Positions 11,465-23,021 of a stretch of 64,000 bases of DNA are shown here, piece by piece. This stretch comes from Corylus avellana (Eukaryota > Streptophyta > Magnoliopsida > Fagales > Betulaceae), in contig NC_081542.1 of NCBI RefSeq assembly GCF_901000735.1, forward strand, positions 19,855,093-19,919,092. Direction: 5' to 3'. Within the stretch, counting starts at the first letter, position 1. Each line of letters opens with the position of its first letter. A program made the translations under genes and the position numbers. The notes below the pieces were generated by a model. It made no database searches. It was not told the origin of the DNA and worked only from the letters and a program-made list of their open reading frames with translations.

Positions 11465-12819
11465 TAACCATCATGAAAACATTACAAACACAATCAACTG
11501 TGGCTGAAAACATAAGTGCTGTCACCAATCCAGCAACAACAAATTTATCTTATTTAAAATAATTTATAGTGCCAAAATTGTATAGAAGCTAACATGCCAA
11601 AAAGCTGCTAACTTACATTCTGAAACTCATACAACAACCCAATTCCAAAACATGATGTTTAGCATGTTCACCCAAAGACATAATTTTGTAAACAACAAAC
11701 CATTAGTTATATCTACTATTTTATGGTACCAAAATAAGCCAAATTAAAGTCGAATCTAACAATATGATCGACAGATATATAACAGGACCAGATTGACAGT
11801 AAAGTGACCAAACTCAGTTGAACAGGAAATATTAAAGCTGTACTAGGTTCATTGCTAGGAAATATTGAACAGGAAATATCATTGCTATCAGGCCAACCAC
11901 AGAAGCTGTACCCTCTGGCAAGGATAAGTATGCCTGCAAAACAAGAGCATACCCATGTTAATAATGCCAATAAGTCAAAGACACTCAAAACCATAAGAAT
12001 CCATAAGTTACACAATTAGAGCTAAAAAACTTGCAGAAGACCACACATATGGACCATATTTTTGGAGCACATACGTATCATGAATCTCTTGACTCGTTGA
12101 CAATAAAATAATGGATAGAGCAGTACAAAGCCATTGAAAAGAATAAGCTAAGCCAAAACTCCAACTGCAGAATTAATCTCCAAAAGTCAATTCATGTCAC
12201 CTACCTTCTTAATTAGGCATCCAAGTTTTGCCCAAATTACTTACATATGCAAACTAGTTTCATTTCTGAATTTAAGATCAAATTCCATACAAATCTATTA
12301 ACTTTAGTTATCAAGAATCTCACCAGAACTAACAACTAAAACTAGAAGAAATTATTTAACTGAATGACAAACCCGCTCCAAACTATCTAATAACTAGGAT
12401 GCAAAATAAACTATTTTCTGCCAAGAGGTTTAGTAGATTCAATCATCCAGCTTGCAATTAATAGAAGTAAATGAGCACTATGACCCTTATTCAAATCTAT
12501 AAGAATGCATTCAACTCCAACAAATCTTTTGGAGTTGTTTTCATCTAATGGTTACAAATAAATAAACAAATAACGAGTCAGATAGGTATTAATTAAGTTA
12601 TAGGAAAAGTAGAGGAAAAAAAAAACTTGTTTAGGATCCAAGAGAACATGTTTATTGATTTGGAATGTGCATCAATTCCTAGTTCTAGGTTGAATGTCAA
12701 AGCATATTTGATTACCTAATCCATATTGAAAAAGGATCTCTCTGCCCAAATTGTTTCCTTCTGCTGAAAAATAAAGAAAGAAAAATGATTGTTTTGGATA
12801 ACAAAGCTAACATTCCAGC

Positions 12820-13527
12820 TCAAATTGGCTTGAAATGCGATGCTCAAACTCCTCCACAACCTTACTTAGCACAAATTCAACCAACTGTTTCATGCAGAGG
12901 AGCAATATTAACTCACAAATAAGTAGTAGCAATAGTATCTGTAATGGGATAAGTAACAAATTGAAAAGGGCAATCGGGCTTTTTCAACTAGTGAATTGAG
13001 TGGAACTACATAATGTAAAAAAATTACTAAAAATCTATCCAAAGTAGGTTCATAGTTTATGTCCTTGCACACTGATACACATGGTACCATTTGTAGTAGG
13101 CCCAGCTTGATCAGCAAATTATTCTTAGCTAAGTTCACCAATTTAACAGCAGCTTGTACATTTTAATCCTTACCATTGGAACTTCATCAGGCTTCTTATC
13201 CAATAGAACCGCACGAACTAGCATACTCAAGGAACCATTAGGAGGCTGCAAGTAAAAATCCAACAAAATTCAAGCTTCTTCAGTTAATTTGGCAAAGTAA
13301 ATATATAAAAAGCCTAAAAAGAAAAAGTTAAGCTTACCAACCATTTTATTAAAATCAATGTCTGAGGACAGCACATTCAAAGATTTTTCACTCGTTGAGG
13401 AGTTCCTTGACAAGGAATTCGTGAAGGGCTCCGAATTTTTCCTCACAAAAGATTTTGCTGACACGGTTGGCTTCACATTTCCACCAAATTTCCATACCCC
13501 ATTTCCCCCAGTTTGTTTCCATTCGCT
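12820..13527 (-). pseudogene. Captured exon fragments of a CH-domain kinesin-14
   Basis: Three exon-like pieces read on the minus strand. The first, about 13527-13340, has GNGVWKFGGNVKP, KSFVRKNSEPFTNSLSR and EKSLNVLSSDIDFNKM. The second, about 13245-13169, has a GCAG acceptor, a GTAAGG donor and SLSMLVRAVLLDKKPDEVPM. The third, about 12899-12820, has LVEFVLSKVVEEFEHRISSQ. I recognise this order from the linker between the calponin-homology and motor domains of plant kinesin-14 proteins. Pieces 1 and 2 join in frame if the first uses a GTTGGT donor. No motor or CH domain is present, so it cannot make a working kinesin. The identification rests on recalled family sequence. Confidence 0.65.
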
Positions 13528-14543
13528 GTAGGATTTAAGCTCATAAATCAAGCATGGGATCAAATCAAGTTTGAGAAAGTAAATATGCGGCTGTTTTGTA
13601 GCACATGTTATATGCCAAATTGTGTTCATATGAAAATCAGTACCATTAGCATTGAGATTATAACCGAGATCCAAAGATTAGAATCACCAAAGGCATTGGA
13701 TATGGCACATAGAAAGGATTTATCTTAAAGATGCCTTAACTTTCTTCTTCTACAAGAGATGACATAATTTGTGTAAGAATGACAGATAAAACTAATGAGA
13801 CACTGAAAATTACCAGTGATAGAACGAACAATATAATGAAAAGAAACCGAGTGTTTACATTATTAATTTCAGCTAGAGTTCATGCCAATATGTTCTAAAT
13901 ATTACCTTACAACCTTACACTTGGCACTATACTTGCAATCAAAATCTTTCTTCCTCGCTCAATCTGTATTTATTGAGCTCTACTTCTTTCTTCGATAAAT
14001 TCGGATGCTCAAGTCATTTTATCATAATAGCGTTAAGCATAATTGAAGTTAAAATTGGGATAAACCAATACAAGAACCATACCGATACCCATTAAACTAC
14101 CACAAGTGGTTCAGACAGATTAGTGGGAATTGGTAAGACTCTATGTGCCTAAGGCCATACTTCTTCATTTGATGAAAACATGTAGTAAAAACAAGAAGAC
14201 TGCATACCTTCATTTCTCTATAGGTACATTACAAAGTGCTAAAGGAGACACTACCCAAGTACAAAGAATCCAGGATTTCACCAATTCTCAAGTCCTATAA
14301 TTTTCTATACTTAAATATACAAATGATAAGCATCTTGGAGCCGAACATAAATATTTGCTAGTTCCAATTTCACATTTCAGTTTTGAGTTGCTACATGCTG
14401 CATAAACCTCAAATTTGCTAACTCATTCTACATACAAATCATCAAAAATCAATACCTACGGCAGAGACTTCATTCCAACCAAATTTAAAATAACAAACTT
14501 GGCGATGAAATCTCACACATGCAGTAAAAAAACATACACTTTT

Positions 14544-15173
14544 CTATTTTTCCACAAAAGTCTCGACATCTTCGAACCATTGGATAAGTTCAGTTCTATC
14601 CTTCTTCATCATATATTCATGCAAGAAAACAGAGAGTTCATGGTTTACCCCCCTTGCCTCTAAGTACTTCTTTAGTGCCTTCTGAATCTTAGCATCCAAT
14701 TTCCTGTAAACAACAAACACGAGTCACACAAAGCCACTGCCAATCCAAAAGCCCCAAAACTTAAAACACCCATATAAGCTCTAGAAGAAAACATGAGTTT
14801 TTAAGATTCTACAAAATTCAGTCCTAATCTTGCCAATGTGAGGTCAAACCAGACAAAAAATTTCCAACAGATAAATGAACAAACAATGTCTATAATTATC
14901 CTACCTAAAATCAGGTCCCATGTAAGGCCTAGCCAGCATTCCATCGCGCCTAAGCATATAAACTTTCTGAACCTCCAACAAATCCGGCCAAGCGGGGCAT
15001 AAAAACTCCAATTCATCACTGCCATCGTCCCTGGAGATATCAACAAGCAAGCTAAGGTGAAGGCGCATATCTACCCCAGAGCTGTCATCTCCAAGCTTAG
15101 GAACAAGTTCGCACCCATCAAACATAGTGGCCTCTATTTTGATACTCTCAGCATCTCCAAATTTCCCTCTCAT
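14544..15173 (-). pseudogene. Captured C-terminal exons of a mitochondrial glycoprotein (MAM33/p32 family)
   Basis: Exon A, about 15173-14907 and probably extending a little upstream (GEQWIT precedes the Met), codes KIEATMFDGCEL, RLHLSLLVDISRDDG, LEFLCPAWPDLLEVQKVYML and ARPYMGPDF. Exon B, 14703-14544, codes ALKKYLEARGVNHELSVFLH, YMMKKDRTEL and ends VETFVEK then TAG. The donor at 14906 and acceptor at 14705-14704 join them in frame. Both match the C-terminal half of the plant MAM33/p32 mitochondrial matrix family. The transit peptide and N-terminal half are absent. It sits inside a CACTA element, so it is a captured fragment. Confidence 0.8.
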
Positions 15174-15729
15174 CGTGATCCATTGCTCACCCAGTCGATC
15201 TCCCTCTCTCTCTCTCTCCCTCTTTCAGCTTCTCAGCAAAGCCTAGTATGAAAGCTTTCGTCGGTCAAAGTTTGGGAGAGCAGCGGTAGAGAGATCGAGA
15301 GTGAGAGTGAGAGTGATGAGGGAGGTGAGTGAGAGGGGTGTTAGGGATTTTGGTGTTTTGAAGGTTTGGGGGACGCGGCTCCGAAAATTTCAGATACCCC
15401 GCCGGTGGATAGCGCTTTATTTTTCGCACTCAATAGCGGCGACCTTAGTCGCCCTTAATGAGCCTCAATTTTTTTTTTAAAAAAAAAAAAAATTATACTT
15501 ATAATTTTTTAATTTTTATTTATTTTTGTTTTTCTTTATTTTCTCTTGTATTATGTTTTTATTATTATAATATTAACTAATAATTTCCATTTAATAAATT
15601 TTTACGATAAAGATCACTAAGTTGATATTTATCTTATAATTAATTATAAGATCAATATAAAATCCAAAGATAATATAAGATCAATATAACTAATGCACTA
15701 AGATAATATAAAAAGCTTATAGTTCAATT
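15174..15729. other. CACTA interior between the MAM33 fragment and the tandem array
   Basis: This holds a CT/GA-rich low-complexity tract (15200-15330), probably leader or coding sequence of the captured MAM33 gene. A short inverted repeat with GGCGACC/AGTCGCC follows near 15437-15453, resembling motifs at the right end of the same CACTA. The rest is AT-rich sequence without coding sign. Confidence 0.4.
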
Positions 15730-16300
15730 GAACCTTCAATTGTATCCAGTTTGATCGATCAATTGATCTTATCATAATCAATCTAACTAATTCACTAGGA
15801 TCAATCGGATGTTTGATCGATCAATTTATTTTATTATGATTAATCGAACTAATTCACTATAATCGATTGGATTTTTGATTAGATGTTTGATCCTATCACG
15901 ATCAATCGAACTAATTCACTATGATCGATCAGATGTTTAATCGATCATTTGATCCTATCACAATAAATCGAACTAATTCACTAGGATTGATCGGATGTTC
16001 GATCAAACATTTGATCCTATCACGATCAATCGAACTAATTCATTAAGATCGATCGGATGTTTGATCGATCATTTGATCCTATTACGATCAATCGAACTAA
16101 TTCATTAAGATCGATCGAATATTTGATTGATCATTTGATCCTATCACGATTAATCAAATTAATTCAGTAGAATCGATCGGATGTTTGATCGATCATTTGA
16201 TCCTATTACGATTAATCGAATTAATTCAATTTCAATTGTTTCAATCATTTGATCTTATCACGATCAATCAAACTAATTCATTATGATTTATTGGATATTC
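15730..16300. repeat. 62-bp tandem array rich in GATCGATC
   Basis: The word TTCACTA or a close variant recurs at 15791, 15853, 15915, 15977, 16039, 16101, 16163 and 16225, an exact 62-bp period. Each unit holds TTTGATCGATCATTTGATCC and ATCAATCGAACTAATTCA or variants. Less regular copies continue to about 16460. It lies wholly inside the CACTA and is also in copy B (31330-31900). Confidence 0.85.
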
Positions 16301-16634
16301 AATCAAACCTTCAATTTCAATTATTTTAACTTTGATCGATCATGTGATCCTATCATGATCGATCGAACAAATGCACTAGGACCAAACGGATGTTTGAACG
16401 AACCTTTAATTTATTTGAAGTTTGATCGATCATTTGATCCTATCACGATCGATCGAATATCCGATAATTTATATAAAATAAATAATGACATATTATCGGA
16501 GGTAAATTTTTGGGAAATAACATTTTAACGCCAAATCTTAATGGAAGGAGATATTACATCAAATTATATGTTCGATGAGTCAAATATTAAATATGTTTTT
16601 TTGAAATAGGAATCTTCTCTCATTCATATAAAGC

Positions 16635-19600
16635 TTACAAGGATGGAGCGGAATACTCCAGCCTAACGATATCAGTGATACAATCAGGAATAGTAAAAAG
16701 CCACTGGGTAGTTACATTATTCTTTATAGCCATTTTCGATAGAGTATGCGCCACTTTATTTCCTTCTCGACAAATAAAAGACATCCGCCAATAGGGGATC
16801 GCTTTAAGCTCTACCTTTATATCCTCCAGTAACATTCCTATTTGGCTCCAGTCCTCCTCTGAAGCATTTATTCCATCAACTACAATCTTCGAGTCACCTT
16901 CAAAGTGGATCCGTTGAAAGCCCAGAGATTTGCACAGATTAATCGCCATAAGAACCGCCCCTGCTTCAGCCAAAGTCGGATCAAAGCAGCCCAAGAATGT
17001 TTTGCACTGTGCAGCAACAACCATGCCTTTCTCGTCCCGTAAAACAGCACCATAACCCACCCTGCCTGAGTCCTTCTTGATAGAGGCATCCCAATTCAGC
17101 TTCAACCAACCTGGGATAGGAGCGCTCCACTTCCTGCAAACTTCTGTCCTTCTCTTGTTTCGGTGTATAGCACTAGATTGCAGCAAATCAGTGTAAGTTG
17201 CTGCAGCAAGTATAGCATTCTGTACCACTGCAGTAGGATGCCTAAATGTCCCCCCATGGACTACCTCATTGCGTCTGAGCCACAAACGTCGGGTTATGCC
17301 TGCAAATTGGATTGTCTCCTCCTTCTTACATTTCCTGAAGACCTCTTCTATAATTTCAGAAAAACTCTTTCCAGAGCATGAGCTCTTTTGTAGTTTGATG
17401 CTTCCCACACTCCATGCATCCCTCGCCGATGGGCATTCCCACAAAATATGCAAAGCCGTTTCCTCCTCTAAACCACAAATAGGGCATAGGGGGTCATCAA
17501 TGATCTTCCTTAGTTGCAGATTTTTCTTTGTGGGAAGTATTTCATGGCAAGCCCTCCACAAAAAATTCTTTTCGACATTCGGAACCTGCAAACCCCATAT
17601 ATTTCTCCAGATTGTGCTGTGCCCCTTGGCGGAAGAACTCCCAGCCATCCCCTTTGTTTCCAGTTCCCTTTGAATATAATAAGCAGAGCGGACAGAAAAC
17701 AATCCATTTTTAGTGCCGCGCCAAATACACACATCTTCCCTATTGGAATGGCTGATTGGTAGGGAGAGAATCAGCTGCACCTCCTCCTTTGAGAATAAAC
17801 TTTCCAGCAGCTGGGTCTTCCACCAACGTGAGTCCCCATCAATAATTTCACAAACCTTGGCATCCGGATTCAACAAAGAGGGCGGAGAAAGAATCTTGAA
17901 TGTGGAAGGCCGAGGAACCCATCTATCTTTCCATATACGAGCTGTCGACCCATTCCCTATTCGCCAAATCAAACCCTCCTTTAGTAAAGCTTGAGAACTA
18001 TGAATGCTCCGCCACGCAAAGGAGGGACGATTACCAAGTGAGGATTCAAGAAAATTCTGCCCCCTGTAGTATTTAGCTTCCATAATGCGGGCTGTAAAAC
18101 TATTGGGCTGTTTCCAAAGACGCCATGCTTGTTTCGCCAACAAAGCTTTATTAAAACTTTGGAGATCTCGATATCCCATTCCACCATCACTCTTTGATAA
18201 CCCCAAACGGCTCCAACTCATCCAATGTATCCTTGACTTTTCTTGGTGCCCCCACCAAAATTGTTGCATCAAAGAATTCATCTCCGAACACAACAATTTA
18301 GGTAAGAGGAATACATTCATACTATAGGTAGGTATAGCTTGAATAACTGCCTTAAGCAAAATCTCCTTCCCTGCTTGAGACAGAAATTTGATTTTCCAAT
18401 CCTGAAGCCTTTTCCAAACCCTATCTTTGAGTTTCTTGAAAGCCGCCATCCGGGATTTTCCCACCAATGCCGGTAGGCCCAAATAAGTGTCATACCGTTG
18501 TGTGACTGGAATCCCTGCTGCCTCGACAATCTCCTCACGGGTGGCCAATGGCGTGTTTTTGCTAAAAAACATTGCCGTTTTATTGCAATTCAGCCGTTGT
18601 CCCGAGGCTTCTTCATACTTTCGTAATAGTGATGTCAAGTAATTCCATTGAGTAAGAGAACTCCTACAAAAAAGTAAACTGTCATCCGCAAAAAAGAGAT
18701 GACTAATTCGCGGCCCAAACTTCGATGTAGGAACCCCCAAAAGAGCACCCTCCATGTTTGCTTGAACCACCAAAGCACTCAGGGCCTCTGCACAAATAAG
18801 AAACAAATATGGGGAGATGGGATCCCCTTGTCGCAAACCCCTCGATGGGGTTATACTCCCACACGGTTTCCCATTCACCATAACAGAATACTTAACCGAT
18901 GTCACACACATCATTATTAAATCAATCCACTTAGAAGCAAAACCCATCCGTCTCATCACACCCTCCAAAAAGCACCACTCTACCCGGTCATACGCCTTGC
19001 TCATATCCAATTTTACCGCCATGAAACCATTCTTTCCCGACAACCTAGTATGCATAGTATGTAAGGTTTCATAGGCAGCTAGTACATTGTCAGTAATTAA
19101 CCGCCCTGGGATGAAAGCACTCTGTGTGTGTGATATAATATCAGGCAAAATCAACTTCAATCTATTATCTAAGACCTTCGAAATTAGTTTGTACAAAACA
19201 TTACACAAACTAATAGGTCTAAATTCTGTAACACTTGATGGGTGTTTCACCTTAGGGATAAGAGCTATATTTGTCATATTCAAACAAGATGGCATAACTC
19301 CCGAGTTAAGAACATCAATAATAGCCCGACAAACCTCCTCACCCATTACCTCCCAATGGGCCTGAAAAAATCCAGCAGTGAAGCCGTCGGGGCCCGGGGC
19401 CTTTAAAGGTGCCATTTGTTTGAGTGCCATCTCAACCTCCTCTTTGGTGAAAACTTTCAACAGATTTTCGTTCATCTCCGTAGTAACTTTTGGATTTATG
19501 GGCTGAATACACTCCCCAATATCTCCTACATGTCCAGCAGAAAATAGATTAGCAAAATAATTCACAAAGGCTACCTGAATATCCTCCGGAGAGTCCCACG

Positions 19601-20756
19601 TGGCACCCAACTCATCTCTGATTTTGGAAATCAGATTTGTTTTGCGTCGTTGATTGGCACATGCGTGATAGAATTTTGTGTTGCGATCTCCTTTAATAAG
19701 CCAATCTGCCTTTACCCTTTGTTTCCACTTCATATCCTCTTAATCCAATAAGGATTCAAGGTCCTGCTGAATTGTTTTAAGCTCCCCTACAGCCCGTGGA
19801 AGGTCACTGCCTTGTGCTTCATTTAGTTGCTGTTTTAGTCGTTCGATAGCTGCTGGTGCCAAGCCAGACACTCTCCTTCTCCATCTGGAAATGTTATTTT
19901 TACAGCTAGATAACTTCTCCCCCAGCTGAGTCCAAGTGTCACCCACTACCGAAAGTTTTTTCCAAGCTGTAAGGAAAGTATCTTGATACCCCAGGTCAGA
20001 CATCCAGCAGGCTTCAAAACGAAAAAACCTCCCCTTCGTTTGATTTAAACGCTGCCCCAATAGCTGTAACACCAAAGCTGCATGATCCGAGCTAGTCATG
20101 GTTTCAACCATTACTTCGGCATTTGGAAAAAAGTCTCTCCACCCCGAGTTAGCTAGCCCTCTATCCAATCTTTCTTTAATAAACTCATGCCCTTCTCGGC
20201 AATTGGTCCACGTATATTTGGGTCCCCTATACCCCAAATCAGTGAGTTTGCAAAATTCCAATGCGGATTGGAAACTACGTAATTGGGTATTTGACTTAAC
20301 CCCTCCGCCCCATTTTTCCAACATGCACACCACTTCGTTGAAATCACCCAGGCATAGCCACGGGTCCGGAGAGAGGCTTGCCAAATGACGCAATATATCC
20401 CAAGCCGCACTTCGTTTAGTAGCATCCGGTTGGCCGTAGAATCCCGTAAATTTCCATTGTGCATTGGAAATTGGATCAGTCACTATACCATTAATATGTC
20501 GGCAACTGTAATTTTGTATCTCAACCTTAATCTCATCGCTCCATAACAGGGCCAAGCCACCACTTTTTCCGACACAATCCACAACAAATAAATTTTTAAA
20601 ACCCAGTTTACACCGAACAAACTCCATTTTTTCTTTCCGTGCTTTGGTTTCCATTAGGAAAACCAAGAAGGGACACTTCTCCTTTACCAAAAGGCATAGG
20701 TCTCGAACTGTCCGAAGGTTCCCAAGCCCTCGGCAGTTCCAACTTAGAATCCTCAT
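16635..20756 (-). pseudogene. LINE ORF2: endonuclease, reverse transcriptase and RNase H, with one internal stop
   Basis: The endonuclease part (20756-19740) has WNCRG with N7, E36 in METKA, D138 and N140 in GDFNE, and D224-H225 in SSDHAAL. A single TAA at 19742-19740 interrupts it and the same frame continues. In the following 1032-residue segment, reverse transcriptase shows LDMSKAYDRVEW, GLRQGDPISP and FADD (348-351). The zf-RVT domain has C750, C753, H762 and C767. RNase H has D882, E923 and D947. Total length is 1374 codons including the final stop, the full size for plant L1 elements. Its ATG overlaps the ORF1 stop as ATGA. Confidence 0.92.
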
Positions 20757-22269
20757 TGCGGTCGGCGGGGCTGTTCAACAGCCGCCGCCATCCCCGAACC
20801 ATCTTTTGAAATAGCCAAACCTTCATTACAAACAATTGTTTCAGACTCCACCAGATTTAAATCATCCTTTGAATTGCATTTTTTCCGTTTCTCCTCTGTC
20901 TGTCCAGAATACGTTTCTACCAGTTTGTCGAAAACTCTACGGTCTCGCTTCTTCGTGCTTATTTTTTCTGGGCTTTCCATGGAAAACAGCTGGTTCCCTT
21001 TGATGGACCTTGCCACTTCAGAGATAAAAGGGCCCATATATCCAGTTGGGCTCTTTGAAAATAACTCCTGGTCTAGTAAAGACTCCTTCTGTCGCTCAGT
21101 AATGTGATTAGCCTTTCCCCTTATTTCTCCCTGCAATGTGGATTCGCCCTTATTTATTGCATCACACCTGCTTTCCTTATGGGAAATCCGTGTAACCTCC
21201 TCCCAAGATCCTGATCTGCCACAATTTCCTCCCAAAGCTTTATTTGAAAAAAGCGCTCCCATATCTTTTTTTGAAAATTCAGAATCTCCTTGATTTCCTC
21301 CATTCTTCTCATAATCAATTCCACAATTCCCTCCTTGATTCTCGCCTGATTTGCTGCTGTTACCATAATGAGCTTTTTGCGTCCCCTCTCCCGGAGATTC
21401 ACCGGCAACACCTCCCCTACCGCCGGTTTGATGAGAGCTATTTGCCTCACGAAATTTCTCCTCCGTCGCCTTGTTATAATTGGAATGGGCTGGTCCCTTT
21501 CTTGCCGGAAAGCGACTGATACTCCGCTCCGTTCTCCTGGTGGGTGAAGGTGCTCGCATCCACGGCCCATATTGGTTTGGCTCTTGTTGTCGGAGATTGC
21601 TTCTCCTAGGGCATCCCAATCTTCCATGACAAATAGCCCCACACTGATAGCAAAATTTAGGTAAACGTTCATACTGAAATTTAATCAGATGCACGTTTCC
21701 TTCAATATTAATCTTCCTTCCACGCTGAAGAGGTTTTGTTAGATCCATAAGGATTTTAACTCGGAGGAATTCCCCCACCCCATACCCCGGGCATCCGTAT
21801 CCACCGCCTCAACCACTCCCATGGAGGCACCGATTTTACGACCAATCTCCCTTCCCATACAAGCTAATGGAAGATTGATCATCCGCACCCAAAACGCTGC
21901 CTTGTCAAAAATGAATTGTGATGGCGATTTGGTTCCATCAAAATCCTCAAGGAGAAAAAGGTTCCCTTCGAAGACCCACGGCCTCCCCTCCATCACCCTT
22001 TCCTTATCCTTGGGATCACTAAATTCGATCAGAAACAAGTTCTCCCCAAGGACTTTGAAAGTAAAACTGTCTGAAAGTTTCCACCATTGCATAAGAGATG
22101 TTCGGATCGTCTCTCGACTAATCATCCGATCCGCCACCAACTTTGCCAAAACACAAGCTTGACCAAAAGTTTCCCCTTCGATCAGCTCCTCCCTCTGAAA
22201 AGACAATTCCACGTCCTCATCCTCCGTCAATGATAGGTTCTCCCACATTGTAGCTAGTTCGTCCGCCAT
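20753..22269 (-). pseudogene. LINE ORF1: DUF4283 and zinc-knuckle protein with one frameshift
   Basis: The first part (22269 to about 21760) has the DUF4283 features ADRMISRETIRTSLMQWWK, GRPWVFEGNLFLLEDFDG and AAFWVRMINLPL. The frame then shifts at a G run near 21770-21775: five G occur where six would keep the expected WGEFLRVKILMDL. The rest, to 20753, has the zinc knuckle CYQCGAICHGRLGC (CX2CX4HX4C) and a basic, low-complexity tail. ORF1 proteins of this kind bind the element's RNA. A homopolymer sequencing error could explain the shift. Confidence 0.85.
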
Positions 22270-22343
22270 TCGGAATCAAAAAACACCAAAAAGATTATAT
22301 TCTTTCACAGGCCAAACCTGGAAAAATCAATACCTTCTCATCT

Positions 22344-22443
22344 NNNNNNNNNNNNNNNNNNNNNNNNNNNNNNNNNNNNNNNNNNNNNNNNNNNNNNNNN
22401 NNNNNNNNNNNNNNNNNNNNNNNNNNNNNNNNNNNNNNNNNNN
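22344..22443. other. Assembly gap of 100 N
   Basis: Exactly 100 N, the usual placeholder for unknown distance. The left side ends in a LINE 5' UTR. The right side begins inside the MITE found at 6626-6999 and then repeats 6813-16600. Confidence 1.
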
Positions 22444-23021
22444 TTTTTTATTTTTAAAAAAATGAAAATTAAGGACATTTTGGTCATTTTTCTCTTTTTA
22501 AAGGCTAAAATTAACGGAAGGGTTCTAATTGAAAGTAATTGAAAGTTCAGGGATCAAAATGAGATATTTAAAAGTTTAGGGAGGTTTGTAAAATCGAGTG
22601 AAAGTTCAATGGACCAAAGTGAAGCTTCCCTTATATTTATTATGTTGGATCCGTTTTTGTTGTTGAGAGGTGTTATTGTCGTCTCATATGATGCATTGAT
22701 TATTGTTTAATGTGCATTTATTATTTTAGTACATGCTTTTGATCGCATGACAACTGGTGAGGGGCCGGACTTTCTCCCCTTTAGAATTATTTTATTAATT
22801 GTATTTTTTTTTTTTCTTTTAGTGTTTTTTTTCCTTTTTGTTTTACATAGATATTGTTTCTTAAAAAGCCTACAAAAAAAAAAAAGACCTTATTCCCATG
22901 GTCTCTAAGAAAAAAAAAGTAAAAAATATATTCAAGACCAGAAAAATAGTAAGAAAACACCAAACAAAAACGGTAGCATGCATTCCACAAGATTTATATA
23001 TCTAAACAAGTCTCTGATAGT

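Larger units (their letters stand above)
10613..16600. mobile_element. CACTA element, left part (copy A), interrupted by a LINE and then a gap
   Basis: The left end is CACTACAAGAATTTAGG at 10613, flanked by TCA. It is followed by repeated GTGGACGCTAA-type subterminal motifs, then about 4 kb with exon-like pieces of plant genes on the minus strand, then 62-bp tandem repeats. At 16596-16600 a minus-strand LINE begins and the contig ends inside that LINE. The complete form is copy B at 26244-34281. No transposase was found, so the element is non-autonomous. Confidence 0.8.
16596..22343 (-). mobile_element. Nearly full-length L1-type LINE
   Basis: On the minus strand the order is 5' UTR (22343-22270), ORF1 with DUF4283 and a zinc knuckle, ORF2 with endonuclease, reverse transcriptase, zf-RVT and RNase H, then a short 3' UTR ending in A at 16596-16602. 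The matching copy-B sequence at 32186-32200 passes through this point without the LINE, which fixes the insertion at 16596-16600. The 5' flank is lost in the gap. Only one frameshift and one stop codon were found, so the element is young or its lesions are sequencing errors. Confidence 0.92.

Noticed and set aside
17163..22162. Many plus-strand ORFs of 60-134 residues
   Set aside because: They are shadows of the minus-strand LINE ORFs.
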